Notes: generated by a model not told the origin, from the letters alone. DNA of 64,000 bases from Marvania coccoides (GCA_963854735.1 OY978102.1:930001-994000); one strand, 5' to 3'; counted from the stretch's first letter, positions 10,416 to 21,480 are shown. Translations and numbers: made by a program.

Positions 10416-11625
10416 TTACGGGCTGACGACTGGGGCGGCAGCCATGATGGTAGCAGACATCGTGACGGCTGTTGTTGTTGCCGAGGTGACTGCCTCCTGC
10501 TGCTCCGCCTGGTCCAGCACGTTGTTGGCCGCCGCAGCCACAGACTTAACGGCAGCTGCGGTGTCCTCGACCGAGGCGTTGGTGCGATCAGCCAGGCTGG
10601 TCACAACTTGGGCAGCAGCGCCGGCCTCAGCGGCCTCCAGAGCGTCCAGCGCCGAGGTGGCAATGTCCGCCCTGTTCTCCTTGATGGCAGCGTTGCGGGC
10701 AGCGATGGCCTGCTGCTGCGCAACGCGGGCGGCCTCAGCGGCGGCGGCCTTCTCGGCGGCGATGCGGGCGGCCTCGGCGGCGGCAGCCTTCTCAGCGGCA
10801 GCAGCCTTCTCGGCGGCGATGCGGGCGGCTTCCCTCCTGGCGGCCCTCTCAGCGGCGATGCGGGCGGCCTCCTGGCGAGCAGCCTTCTCGGCGGCCAGGC
10901 GGGCAGCCTCCTTCTTGGCGGCAGCCGCCTCGGCGGCGTCAGCAGCGGCATCATCCGCAGCGGCATCAGCAGCGGCGGCGCGGACAGTAGCCTTCTTCTG
11001 CGCAGCCTCCTTGTCGGCGGCCTCCTCCTCGGCAGCAGCCCGCTCCTCGGCAGCGGAAGAGTTGGTCTCCTCGGGGGAGGAAGACGAGCCGCCGTCGCAG
11101 TCCACAAACTTCCACTGGATCTCCTTCTTGTCCCAGGAGAAACCGGTGATGGCGGCCAGGGCGGTGGTGGAGAAATCGACGTTTCCGGGGTCGCAGGCCC
11201 AGGAAGGGCACTGGTCGACGATCATAGTGATCACGGGCTTGATCTTGTGGCCATTGGCCACCTCGCCGGGGACGCCCACCACCTCGATGCACTTGCCGCA
11301 GATCTCCTTCAGCCCGCCATACTTGTTCCAGTCCGCCTCGTTCATTGCGGCGTAAAACACATTCCACTTCTGGGGGAGCTCGTCAGGGTCGAACTCGCAC
11401 ATGTTCTGACCCGTGGCGTCCATCTGGTTGGGGCCGGAGTAGGCCTGTAGGGGTGGTGGAAGGGAACAGGGAGGTGTGCTATTAGTGAGAACTGTAGGGT
11501 CAGAATTTGAAAATCGAGGAGAAATCAGTGGGCGGGAGGCTCACCGTTCCCATGCCAGAGTGATCGTATGCGTAGGCTGAGGCGAATAGAGCCACCAGGG
11601 CGATGAGGGCAGCGCGGGCAGCCAT
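10416..11625 (-). CDS. Secreted expansin-like double-psi beta-barrel protein with Ala-rich helical tail
   Basis: Exons 11625-11545 and 11444-10416, one GT-AG intron, 369 aa. Residues 1-19 form a clear signal peptide (MAARAALIALVALFASAYA). Residues about 28-142 resemble the six-stranded barrel of expansins, barwins and RlpA: ICGKCIEV, VITMIVDQCPSWACDPGNVDFS, then EIQWKFVDC. The DQCP and NVDFS pieces correspond to the family's D-x-C-P and HFD-like positions, with Asp kept and His absent. From about residue 143 the protein is a long Ala/Glu/Lys/Arg helical repeat (units such as AARIAAEKAAAAE) ending in an Ala/Thr/Ser-rich segment. Expansins loosen polysaccharide walls without hydrolysis. A cell-wall or extracellular-matrix role is inferred from the signal peptide and barrel. 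The tail is unlike plant expansins, which carry a C-terminal CBM63 instead. Confidence 0.7.
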
Positions 11626-13040
11626 GGTTGATTGATCAAACTGCGAGCAATTTAAAAATAGTACGGGGAATTTAGGCGCCTGATTGATGAAAGGATTCAG
11701 GCGGTCTGGAAACATGCCAGCCTACCCCACATAAAGTATTCAACAAATTATGAGGGCCCCAGCTTATGCGTCGGGCTTCCTCCACCCCCCCTCGATGCTG
11801 GTGCAAGCTATTCCACTGGCCAATTTTATCCCTAGAGATACCAGATCGCCATCAGACATTCGTGTGTCCACTTCACCCACCTTGAGGCGTCAATGCAGCG
11901 GGGATGTAAAATGCGGTCGTGAAACGCTTAGTAAATTGAAATGTTCACACAAGGTTATTGACCAAGTGAAGAGGCGTTCACACCAGCACAGGGATGGCTT
12001 GGGACGGGGTAAAGCTAAGAAGAATCAATGAAGAAGTGATCTGAGGGGGATTAATGAACAATCCCCCCTAATTCGAGCAGAAGAAAAGGCGGGAGGCCGG
12101 CTCGGTCGTACTTTGGACCAAACCTTTCTTTTTCAGACTGCAAATGGTATAAGGTAGCGTTCCCTGCAGCCAAGCACCCTACAGACGAGCGGACGCAGCG
12201 CGACGAGGACAGCAAGGCCGTCACCAATTTAAATGACCGCAAAAATTCACGTCCCTGGTCTGCCTCACGTTTCCACGATTTATTTAATTCTTCTGCCCCT
12301 TCTGCTGTGGAGTGCGCTGCGTTAGCCTCGAGAGCTTCGCTGCGACCATCTTCGCCCATCTTTTCAACACACCCCTGGTGCAGCGAAAACCGCCGGCGCT
12401 GCTTCGATGGCGACGCGATCTCCCACATTAATGAAATGCGCCAGCTTTATGGCTTACGTGCGGTCGCAGGGAGATTCTTTTGTTTGAAATTTCGAAACAT
12501 ACTGACGAAGACGAGCAAAGTGGAGAGAGGCCCAGGCTCTGGAATGCAATTAAAACAATCGCCAGAGGGTGTAACAGGTATGCCGGCCCGCGGGAGCAGC
12601 AAATATGGCGGCGGCGTACAGGCTTGAAGATTTGAAATTGAATATGCCTACAAATATGAGTGTTGTTTAAGGCATTCTGTCGTGAAACCAGGCGTCAAAT
12701 AGACGTTTTCTGGATATAAAGCTAGGAAAAGGTCACTCGCGGGGCATCAGCCCGCCAGAATTTGAAAAGCTGCCATTTGAATGTCAAGCATCTTCCGAGT
12801 GAGATTAAGTTAGCAAGCTTTCTAGAGGCATCACCTCTTTGGATGTTAAAGGGTGGGTCAAAGTGGTGGATTTACGAGCGCAAAGCCGTGTTCCCCCAAG
12901 AGGAAGTGCCCCCATAATGCAAAAATTAAAAAGACAATAGCCCTATATAAAATTGATAATTTTAGCGAGCTCGCCGGAAATGGTAGCGCTTTTCTGTAAT
13001 TCCGAGTGGAAGGCAAATCAATGGGATTGGTCTGTGGCTT
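11626..13040. other. Intergenic stretch, no supported gene
   Basis: AT-rich with a GC-richer island near 12060-12640. The longest open frame (minus, 12428-12051, 125 codons from an ATG) shows no family resemblance and no splice-compatible neighbours, so it is not called as a gene. Nothing else was recognised. Confidence 0.5.
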
Positions 13041-13346
13041 GCCTAGTCCAGTAGTTGTGCCGTTGAAATTGCCACCCTGCTCGAGAATATTGGCCTTGGA
13101 TGTACCTTTCGGAAGAGAGGCCGTATCCAGAGATAATTCAGACCGAATTCGTCAGGCTGGAAACAGAGCAGCGTCGGCTTGATCAGTGTTCGGCGACGGG
13201 AAAATGGCGATGAGGTTCGCTCTGGATCCAACTGGGTGACCGCACGGTCAAGACCTTTTTTTTTTTTTTTTCTTCGCTGGGTGGGGGTGGGCGCCAACAG
13301 GTGGTCCACCAGCGCCACGCGACCGCGTATGACGGCCGCCGGTAGC

Positions 13347-13398
13347 CTGTGTACTGGGGGCTGGAACGAGTTGATGCTCTGGTGGGCAAGTCGGTGAT
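13347..13398 (+). repeat. 52-bp repeat shared with the region downstream of NEMF
   Basis: The segment starting TGTGTACTGGGGGCTGG and ending near GTCGGTGATG reappears inverted at 17172-17226 with two mismatches that I can see. Translated on the sense side, both copies read YWGLERVDALV-KSVM, so it may be a fragment of a coding sequence. It abuts the left arm of the large inverted repeat. Confidence 0.8.
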
Positions 13399-13861
13399 GC
13401 CTCGCCAACCTGGGGGCCATGCACTCTGTCATCACATTGCATGACGACGTGAGCTGCTTGGAGGAGGCAAAAGCTGTCGTTGCGGAATTATGGAGTCGCT
13501 CGGTCAAGCCCCGGTGCTCACCCCCTCCGCCATAGGCACTTCAAGTGCTGCAGCAGTCACCGTTGCTGTAGCTGGCGTAAACGCCGATCTTAATCGGTTC
13601 CGTTTCGCTGCTCAAGGCAGCGCGATGCGACCCTTCAAAGTGGCCCGTCTCACCGCGCTAGAGCAAGCCAGCCGGCTTGACACGCAGCATGTGTACGTGC
13701 TGCTTTTCCGGCACAATGAGGCAGATATCAAGACCTTCCATCCTGTGGCACGCGCTGCTGCTGTCGCTGTGGAGCGAAATTAAAGCTATTTTGGCGGAGC
13801 ACCCCATGGACATCAACGCTTCTCTCCTGGTGGCTGCTGACACTTTGGTGGGCGTTCTGCA
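13397..13861 (+). repeat. Left arm of a long inverted repeat
   Basis: This arm of about 465 bp is the reverse complement of 13993-14466. Differences visible by eye are four substitutions, one 1-bp deletion near 13487 and one 7-bp deletion near 13777. The sense strand of this arm encodes the same peptide as the minus-strand gene fragment on the right arm but with a frameshift. The arms are separated by a 131-bp unique spacer. Confidence 0.93.
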
Positions 13862-14561
13862 CCAAGTGACTGGGTTTCCTATTCTCACTGCTGGCACCGG
13901 GGCACTTTACTTGCAGTTTGTTGCAGTGGAATTTGCTGCCAGCCTGTTGCATCTGCAGCCAAACGCTCACGACAGCTTGCTGAGCACGCAAATGCAGAAA
14001 GCCCGCCAAAGTGTCAGCAGCCACCAGGAGAGAAGCGTTGATGTCCATGGGGTGCTCCGCCAAAATAGCTTTAATTTCGCTCCAGCGCTCCACAGCGACA
14101 GCAGCAGCGCGTGCCACAGGATGGAAGGTCTTGATATCTGCCTCATTGTGCCGGAAAAGCAGCACGTACACATGCTGCGTGTCAAGCCGGCTGGCTTGCT
14201 CTAGCGCGGTGAGACGGGCCACTTTGAAGGGTCGCATCGCGCTGCCTTGAGCAGCGAAACGGAACCGATTAAGATCGGCGTTTACGCCAGCTACAGCAAC
14301 GGTGACTGCTGCAGCACTTGAAGTGCCTATGGCGGAGGGGGTGAGCACCGGGGCTTGACCGAGCGACTCCATAATTCCCGCAGCGACAGCTTTTGCCTCC
14401 TCCAAGCAGCTCACGTCGTCATGCAATGTGATGACAGAGTGCATGGCCTCCAGGTTGGCGAGGCATCCGTGGTCACTAATCCAACCCTCACCGATGATGT
14501 CAAGGTAGCCAGCGTTCTTAATGTCGACGCACTGCCGCCCTTTCTTCCTGCCGATGGCCAT
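13728..14561 (-). pseudogene. Open frame of unknown function truncated by the inverted duplication
   Basis: An ATG at 14561 opens a 277-codon frame. Residues 1 to about 190 (beginning MAIGRKKGRQCVD, later MESLGQAPVLTPSAIG and ALEQASRLDTQHVYVLLFRH) are encoded from just outside the right arm through that arm. The frame then runs through the spacer and ends in the antisense of the left arm. The C-terminus is therefore an artefact of the rearrangement, and the ancestral gene was probably longer or different. I do not recognise the family. Ala/Val-rich segments and no membrane helix or signal peptide are seen. It could be an untranslated relic or part of the neighbouring LINE's passenger sequence. 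Confidence 0.35.
13993..14466 (-). repeat. Right arm of the long inverted repeat
   Basis: Reverse complement of 13397-13861. This arm retains the 1-bp and 7-bp segments missing from the left arm, so it is probably the parental copy. A transcript across 13397-14466 would fold into a near-perfect hairpin with a stem of about 465 bp and a loop of about 131 nt. Confidence 0.93.
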
Positions 14562-14639
14562 GGTTGCCAAATCAAGAACATTCCCAGAAAGCTGCACGCG
14601 TTGGAAGGTGGAAGAGAGTTGGAAAATATTTGGAGGAAA

Positions 14640-14675
14640 TTTATTTATACATACATACACATACATACATACATT
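14640..14675. repeat. Imperfect ATAC/ACAT microsatellite
   Basis: A run of ATACATACATACACATACATACATAC just upstream (minus sense) of the open frame on the inverted repeat. Confidence 0.85.
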
Positions 14676-14854
14676 ATAGGTTTAAAGTCCGCACAAAGAA
14701 GCAACTAAGGCAACATAGCAGACTGGCACCGAAGTGCAAGCAGAAATAATAATAATAAATTGATGAATGAAAATGAGAATAAAGAAAGACCAAAGAAAAA
14801 CCAACCGCTAAAAGAAACAGAGAAAAGAATAACAAAGGAAAAGAAAAGAAAAGC

Positions 14855-16400
14855 TTATATCCAACCACGCAGCTTCTCGTACTCGCCAGCGTCATGGCTG
14901 GCTTTAATGAAAGAAGCAACCTGCTTCGGAGCTTGCTGCAGAAACTGAAAAAGATTCGGAGGAGAAGAAGGGGAAGACGAAGAAGAAGATGGCGCGTCAG
15001 GGAATAAAGATGGGTAGGATGCACGCATTGCTACCAAAGAAGGGCATGTGCAGTGAAAAACCATGTGCTCTTCGTCCTCGCAAGAACCAGAAGCACACAA
15101 GCGGCATGTCCGATGCGAATGCGGCCGCCCAATGTAGCGCCCCGTCTCCACACCAAGATGATGCGAGCTGCAGCGGAATCTTGCCAAAGAGACCCGCCGC
15201 GGAACCGAAAGGACAGAAGAAAGGTACGGCTGCAAAATATAAGAACTCATTGTGGTATCACCGCCTCGTATTGTTGCCTTGTAAAAGTCAGTTTTCGTCC
15301 CCGATTGTTGACGGTAATAATCCATGTAGCGTTGGCGCATGGCCGCCTCTGCCAGCCTGGGGTCGTCCAGGTCGTCGCTCCCCGCGGGCACCACGCCGCT
15401 TTCCGCCACACCGCTTTCCAGACCTAAAGCGTCGATCAGGCACAGCACTTGCGCCGCCCAACAGCGCTGCGAAGATGAGTTTTGCAGCGCCAGCGCAAGG
15501 TTGTCCCGAAATGCTGCCTTGAGCGTCACCCTGGTGTCAGGCAAGGTGTGGAGTCGCTCCCAGTACCTATAGATACGTTTCGCCCAAGCGCACGCCAAGG
15601 GGAAGCGACCAAATTCCCCCAGTGTGACCACGTTGGCCGTGCCTTTGCGTACTCCCAACACACGCCGCAAGAAGGCTCGGTAGAAAATCTCGCACTTGTC
15701 GTTGCCGTCACCGCCCACCAACACACGCCGCAAGAAGGCTCGGTAGAAAATCTCGCACTTGTCGTTGCCGCCACCGCAGCTGCCACCTGGGCTGGCCCCC
15801 AGGTCTCTACTCCGTATCCCAATGTTGGGATCACCACCGCATTAAAGAATTCGCCAAGAAGTCGTGCCGATGTGATCCCCAGCTGTGCACACCGCCGCCA
15901 CATCACTGCCAGCGCCCCCCTCGCTGTTTTCAGCCGTGCCGCCGCTGCCACAGCGCCAAAATCCCTTCCAGTCGTAAATATCACGCCTAAATATTTGAAC
16001 TCTGCCACCTCCTCCAGCTGCACCCCCCTGTAGGTGACCCGAACGCTGCTTGGCCCGCTGCCACCCCCCAGCGACATCACCTTTGTCTTTGCCAGGCTCA
16101 GGGTGAGGTCCCACTCCGCTGCGTATTCCGAAAGTGCCGCCAGCTGCACTTGTAACCCCTCGATGCTCTTGGCCACCAGCGCCAGATCATCTGCATGGAG
16201 GAGAGGGGGGACGGTGGTGTTGCTTAAAGTTGGCAGATTTGCAGAGTCTCCTTGGCGTAAAATAGCATAGGGCAGATCATCAATGTAGAAACCAAACAGG
16301 TCACAGCTGGCAGGGTCTCCCTGCTTCAGCCCCAAAGTGTTTAAAATGGAGGCATGGAGGCGGAGCAGGAGTAGGAAGACTTTGTCGCATAATGAGTGGA
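14855..16400 (-). mobile_element. Decayed non-LTR retrotransposon (LINE) reverse transcriptase fragment
   Basis: Read on the minus strand, the 5' part encodes reverse transcriptase motif B-like LGLKQGDPASCDLF and the catalytic block LLHADDLALVAKS (the A-D-D box). These are followed by the thumb-like LEEVAEFKYLGVIF and YGVETWGPAQ. After a frameshift near 15770 the C-terminal part continues (FLRRVLGVRKGTANVV) to a Cys/His zinc-knuckle-like CRLCASGSCEDEEHMVFHC and stops at 14855. The 5' end is missing: there is no endonuclease domain and motif A is lost. An internal 63-bp in-frame tandem duplication (15656-15781) repeats 21 residues. Truncation plus frameshift make it inactive. Confidence 0.88.
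15656..15781. repeat. 63-bp tandem duplication inside the LINE relic
   Basis: The segment starting CAACACACGCCGCAAGAAGG occurs at 15656 and again at 15719, exactly 63 bp apart, so it is in frame. On the minus strand it duplicates the peptide KCEIFYRAFLRRVL plus flanks. Confidence 0.9.
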
Positions 16401-16409
16401 ACCGGAAGT

Positions 16410-16900
16410 TTCGATGACATTCAATAAATGATTTAATAACACTTAAATGAAAAATGAGAGGGGAAAAAACAAGTCCCGCATGCCTGGGCATATGAAAAAA
16501 TGCCTTTTCAAAGTCAAGCCCACATTAGTTTCACAACCAAATAAAATGAAATAAAAGCCACTCACTGTTTTGATAAATTATCCACGTCGTCTTAATTACG
16601 CACATGCCGTCTACAATTTGCACGTCTTTACAACAATCTGCTGTTGCATTGTGTAGTCGCTGTCGGGAGGCAGACTAAAAGTAGCTGCTGCTATAAATAA
16701 ATCTGCAAGTGAAATGTTTAGTATGGGAGTGACATGTTTATAGTAAGCGTACGAATAATATGAAGAAAGCTGCGGTAGAGACCAAATGTATAGCCGTGCG
16801 CTGTGCCGTGAGAAAAATGGATACTTGGCCAGTGCAATAAATGACGATTCTTGGGGCCCATTGCTACATTGCGTTCTTGAATCACCTTGCTTTTAGGTTT
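16410..16900. other. Intergenic stretch, nothing recognised
   Basis: AT-rich sequence between the truncated 5' side of the LINE relic and the region downstream of NEMF. No open frame with family resemblance and no RNA gene were seen. Confidence 0.5.
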
Positions 16901-16920
16901 TACCGACCAAAACATAAAAA

Positions 16921-17226
16921 TAAAATTTAAATAGCAGCAACGTCAATTTGCGCCAGAACCCCCCCCTCCTCCTCATCATCATCACTGGCAGCCGCTGCTG
17001 CAGTGCAGCCTCCATGCTTCCGAAACTCAGCCCCCGCTGCATGCGCCGCAGCTCCGTCTCCAGCTCCAAAGTCTGGACCGGTAGGCGCGCCATGCCGCCT
17101 CCAGCCCTCCATCCACAAACACCGTGCCCCCATACAGACAGCCTTCGCCAGCACGTGCCGCGGCAGCAAGCCCGCCATCACTGACTTGCTCACCAGAGCA
17201 TCAACTCGTTCCAGCCCCCAGTACAC
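16921..17226 (-). other. Possible coding relic downstream of NEMF
   Basis: A GC-rich island on the minus strand starts with the 52-bp repeat also present at 13347-13398 and reads VYWGLERVDALVSKSVM, then MAGLLPRHVLAKAVCMG, to an acidic end and stop. It lies just 3' of the NEMF stop codon (17238), so it may be 3' UTR, a fragment of a dispersed gene, or an exon of an unrecognised gene. I cannot assign a function. Confidence 0.3.
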
Positions 17227-17237
17227 AGCACACAGCT

Positions 17238-20200
17238 CTACTTTTTCCCCTTCTTCGCTTTTTTGCCCGCCGCCCGCTTGGCCTGCTGCATCTTCTGCAG
17301 CCCTGCCACCTGCAGCTTCACCCCGCCCACCATCGCGTTAATGCCCTCCACCTCGGGCACAGCCCGAATCAGCTCCAGCTCCCTCCCCACCTCTGCAGCA
17401 GCAGCAATTCCGCCACGCCCCCCCAGCAGCTCCACGGCCTGACGGTAAGCCTTCCCCTTCTTCAGCGTGCCTGGCACCAGCTTCACCTTGTGCTTGTAGT
17501 TGGCCAGCACCTGGTAGGGCGCGCACACGGGCAGCGCTCCGATCAGCACGTCTTCGGCGCGAGGAATCCCGGTGAGCTCGTCCAGCTGCGTCAGGCGTTG
17601 CCGTTCCTCCTCGTCCAGCACCCCCACGCCCTCAGCAGCCAGCAACGCAGCCACCTCCGCGTCCTCATCGTCTTCATCCTCTTCTTCTTCTGCTGCAGGG
17701 TCCGCCAGCTGCTCACCGCCGTTGGTGCCATCCGCAGCACCACCACCACCAGCTTCCGTTACAGCCTCCATTTCTTCTTCCCCACTGCTACCGCCACCGC
17801 CGCCTTCTCCTTCTTCCTCTGCCTCCAAGTCCAGCCTCGCGGTGAGCTTGGCGATGTCCTCCTGTGTGAGCTCCTCCTGCGTCAGCCCCGACCGCGCCGC
17901 CTTCCGCGCCGCCAGCTTCGCCTTCCTCTCCTCCTTCCGCTGCTTTCGATCTTTCTTCTGCCCCGCAGACTGCAACAGGGACAGCGCCAGCTCCCGCTCC
18001 TCCTCGTCCTGGTCGGCGTACTTGTCCTTGCGCCCACCCTTGCCGCCTTTTCCGCCCTTGCCGCGCCCAGAGGAGGCCGCTGCCACTGCCGCAGAACCCT
18101 CCCGCTGCTGCTCCGACTGAGGCTTTGCCGGCTGCCCGCCACCGCCCTGCTGCTGCTGCTGTTTCTTCTCCGCACTCGGGGTGTACGGGGGTCCTTCTGT
18201 CCCTGCAGACGCCCCTCCTTTCTTTTTCAGCACCTGTCTCTCTTTGGCGGACAAATGCCGCCGAACTGAAGCAGCTGCAGCTGCTGCAGCGGCGGCCTGC
18301 GCCTCATCTTCCTGCTCCTGCTCGAATAACGCGGGCGCGGCAGCGGTGGCGGCGGTAGCGGCGGTGGGCAGCGCGTCAGCCAAGCCGTAGCGAGCAAACG
18401 CAGCAGCCATGTTTCCACTGCCGCCTGGCGCCGCTCCTCCAGCAGGCAGCAGTGTGTCCACGGATGCGTCCATGAACGCCTCCAGCGCGCTGCGGGGCTG
18501 CTGCTGCTGCTCGGACGCGCCATTTCTCTCCTCCAAAGAAAACGACTGCTCCTCGCTCAGAGCTTCGCCAGCGCTGCTGGGCCTGGCAGAAGTGGATCCC
18601 TCTGCAGCCAGCCGAGGCGCGCGCTCCCCCAGGTGCGCCTTCACGCTGCCCTCCTCCAGTCGGAACCTGCGTTGAAAAAAGGCAAACTTTTGAGGTTTAG
18701 AGTCTAAACTAAACAATCTATGCACACTATACATCAAAGTACTAAAGTTCAACGACCGAACTTACAGCCACCCCAGCCCCATCACCAGCGGCTGCGGCGG
18801 CAGGTAGTTTTTGCGCCCGCGAATCATGAAGCTGCCCGTCACCAGGTACTCCCCGGTGGGCGCCGTCTTAGACACCTGCGAGGGGTCTACCCACCACGCG
18901 CTGGTCACAATCTTAGCGTCCCACGCCGCCGACCGACACACGCAAGCCTGCCCCGCCTGCGCCAGCGTCAACGGAGGGATGGGGGCGTCGGGGTCGGTGT
19001 TTTTAACGATGGTGGTGGAGGCGCCGTGCAGGTCGGCGTGCACGTACACGTCCCCGCGCCGCATGTGCCGCTTTACGAGCAGCTCATTTTGTTGGGCGTC
19101 TCGCCCGCTGACCACCAGGTAGTTCTCGCTGGAGATGAACCAGTGGAAGCGCTCGAACCAGTAGGGCTTGCGCGCGGCGGCGGCAGCCGCGGCGGCGGGT
19201 TTGCTGGCCTGGGCTCGAACCCGATCCAGCGCCGCTTCTGCCTTCTTTTCGGCCATGGCCAGAGCGCGGTCGATGGCCTCGCGCGTGCGTCGCGCCTTGT
19301 CGGCGTGCTTCCGCCGCGCGTCGTACTGCGCGCGCGCGTTGGCATACGCCGTCAAGTCCAGATCTACCTCAACGTGAGTGACCCTCGGCCGCCGCTGCTT
19401 CGCCTGCTGCGCTGCTGCGCTTGCGCTGTCCTCCTCGCCATCGGCGGCCACCTCTTCTTCGTCCTCGTCCGGCAGCAGCAGCGTTATTTGGTTGCGCTCC
19501 AGCTGCAAAGAGTCAATGAGACCCGCTACCGGGTTTCCTGCTTTCTTCTCATATTTAATCATTCGACCCAGGTCCAACCAGTCCATGCCGCCAGCCAGCG
19601 CCTCGCGCACCGCCCCCAGCGCCGCGTCCACCGCCGCCAGGTTGCACTCGATGAGCAGCGCCCTCCGCTCCGCCTGCAAAAAATATCAAGTAAATAGCGG
19701 TGAAATGAGGTGAGGTAATAATTGTAATATGGGAAAGGAGGTGAAAAGATTGGATAGTAATAGATCTATTATATTTGCAGGAGAAACAAAGCAAACAATA
19801 GAATAATACAAGCGAGCATCGGGAAAAATCGGGAAAAATAAAATCACCCTCACCTCTGCCGCCTCCTTGCCCAGCGACGCCAGCCGCGACTGGTGGTCCC
19901 GCCGAATGTTCTCGAGCTTCCCCTCCGCCGCCTTCTCGCGCTGTGCCTGCTGCGCGACCGCCCGCTGGGACTGGATCTTGCCGAAAAATTCTGCCATCGC
20001 CCCGTCAAAGCTCTCAAAAGTCAGCATTCTAGCCCCCGCGTGGGGCTCAAACGGGCGCCTACCCTCCAGCAGCGGCTCAAACTCGTGGTAAACCTCCTCT
20101 GCGCCCCCAGCAGCTCCTTTTCCTTCTCCCGCCGGCCGCAGCAAAATTGAACCGCCGGGGGCAGCCGCCTTCTCGTCCTCACACGAGTCCAGCCACCGCT

Positions 20201-21156
20201 CCAGCCCCCGCACCGCGCCCAGCAGCGACCCGCGCTCCTCCTCCGACAGCTGCGCCTCATGCAAATTCCTCCCCGGGTCTAGTCCCGCTTTCATAATGCA
20301 GTGCTCGGCGATACCAGGGCCGTACGGCATGAGATCGAACAGCACTGATTTCAAAGTGGCTTCCTCTGGTGCGGCGTCCAGCGCCGCGGCCAGCTTGTCT
20401 GCGCCCAGGGGCTCCCTTAAACGGATGGATTTAATGGGGTAGGCGTGGCGGGCCATGGTGGCCAGGCCTTTGGCATCATCGCGGTGGGAGCGCAGCAGCG
20501 TGAGAACCTCGTAGTGCCGATCGGTGAGGATGACGTTGCCTTGGGCGTAGAACTCCAGAATGAGGTGGTAAGTCTGCTCCCCTGTTCCTCAAAATACAAT
20601 TAATTACTATTGTGTGAGAATTTGATACCGAAACGCATGCAGATACGCAGAAGAATCGGTGAATAATCTTCTAGTGCAGGAAAGGTATACAAAAAGGCAT
20701 GTTGGTGTATGGGAGAGAAATGAAGGAAATAAAAACATGGGAGGGAAAAAAACTTGCCTGTGCCAAAAGTGAGCTGCACCACTCGATCCACGCCCAGCTG
20801 GCGGATTCTCTCGATGCGGCGGGTGCGCACGTGCTTGCGCAACTTGAGTGTGAAATTGGAGGGCACGTCAGCCTTGTCTGGCATGGCTTCGATGGTGTGA
20901 AAGCGGGAGCCGCTCTCTACCAGCAACAGCACCTTGTCGCCGTCATCGCCGGTGCGGGCGAACTTCAGGACGTATACTTTTGGGGAAATGTCGTAGACGC
21001 TGCGAGAGAGGAGAAGAAAAGGGTGAGAATAGCCTTTTGGGGGGCTGGTAGTTGGGACAACACATACTTGGTCAGCCGCATGCCAATGAGCCCACGTTGT
21101 CGCAAGGAGGCGACCTCGGCCGCCACGTCGGCGGTGCCCATGCGTTGCTTCACCAT
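17238..21156 (-). CDS. NEMF/Rqc2/Tae2 ribosome-associated quality control factor
   Basis: Five exons: 21156-21068, 20999-20758, 20581-19854, 19673-18766, 18666-17238, giving 1131 aa (human NEMF 1076). The exon 2/3 intron has a GC donor (CAG|GCAAGT), and the coding phase demands it. Family role: binds the peptidyl-tRNA-obstructed 60S subunit, recruits the Listerin E3 ligase and adds C-terminal Ala/Thr tails. Seen: NFACT-N start MVKQRMGTADVAAEV; GLIGMRLTNVYDIS; HLILEFYAQGNVILTD; a central coiled coil; NFACT-R (KPYWFERFHWFISSENYLVV, then GDVYVHADLHGAST); a low-complexity acidic/basic middle; and NFACT-C near the end with a KKAKKGKK tail. Asp10 and the Asp101-Arg102 pair correspond to the tRNA-recognition residues (yeast D9, D98, R99) needed for tailing, so activity is predicted. 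It is divergent from PDI with 324 bp between starts. Confidence 0.95.
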
Positions 21157-21480
21157 TCGAATTCAATTATTAGTAGAGAAGAATCTGATCAAAATAAGTA
21201 TGGAAATCGGTTTTGACTGCGGCGTTGCTACTCTTTTGCTGTAATAACACCTATTTTATTGTTTTATAATGCCACTAGTTTTTGGATCCATGCGTAAAAG
21301 CTTTGTTTTCGCATGCAGCCCAGAACTCCCGAAACATACTTTGCTCATAACTGCGTCACTTGTGGGCTTATTGTTCCGCAAATTCAATATCGACAACACC
21401 ATGAGAACATCTTCCTAGCTCAGATCACTGTGAACGTCCCGGAGAAATAAGTCCGTTTCACAACCAATTGTAATTTTATA
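21157..21480. promoter_or_regulatory. Divergent spacer between NEMF and PDI
   Basis: 324 bp separate the two start codons, so both promoters must lie here or overlap upstream exons. I see no clear TATA box or shared motif. Both genes act in protein quality control or folding, which makes co-regulation possible but unproven. Confidence 0.4.

Noticed and set aside
10312..11450. Ala/Ser- and Gly/Leu-rich open frames on the plus strand opposite the expansin-like gene
   Set aside because: They are shadows of the Ala/Glu repeat; the minus strand has the signal peptide, barrel motifs and clean intron.
12051..12428. 125-codon minus-strand open frame
   Set aside because: It has an ATG but no recognisable motif, no adjacent exons and ordinary composition for chance in a GC-rich patch.
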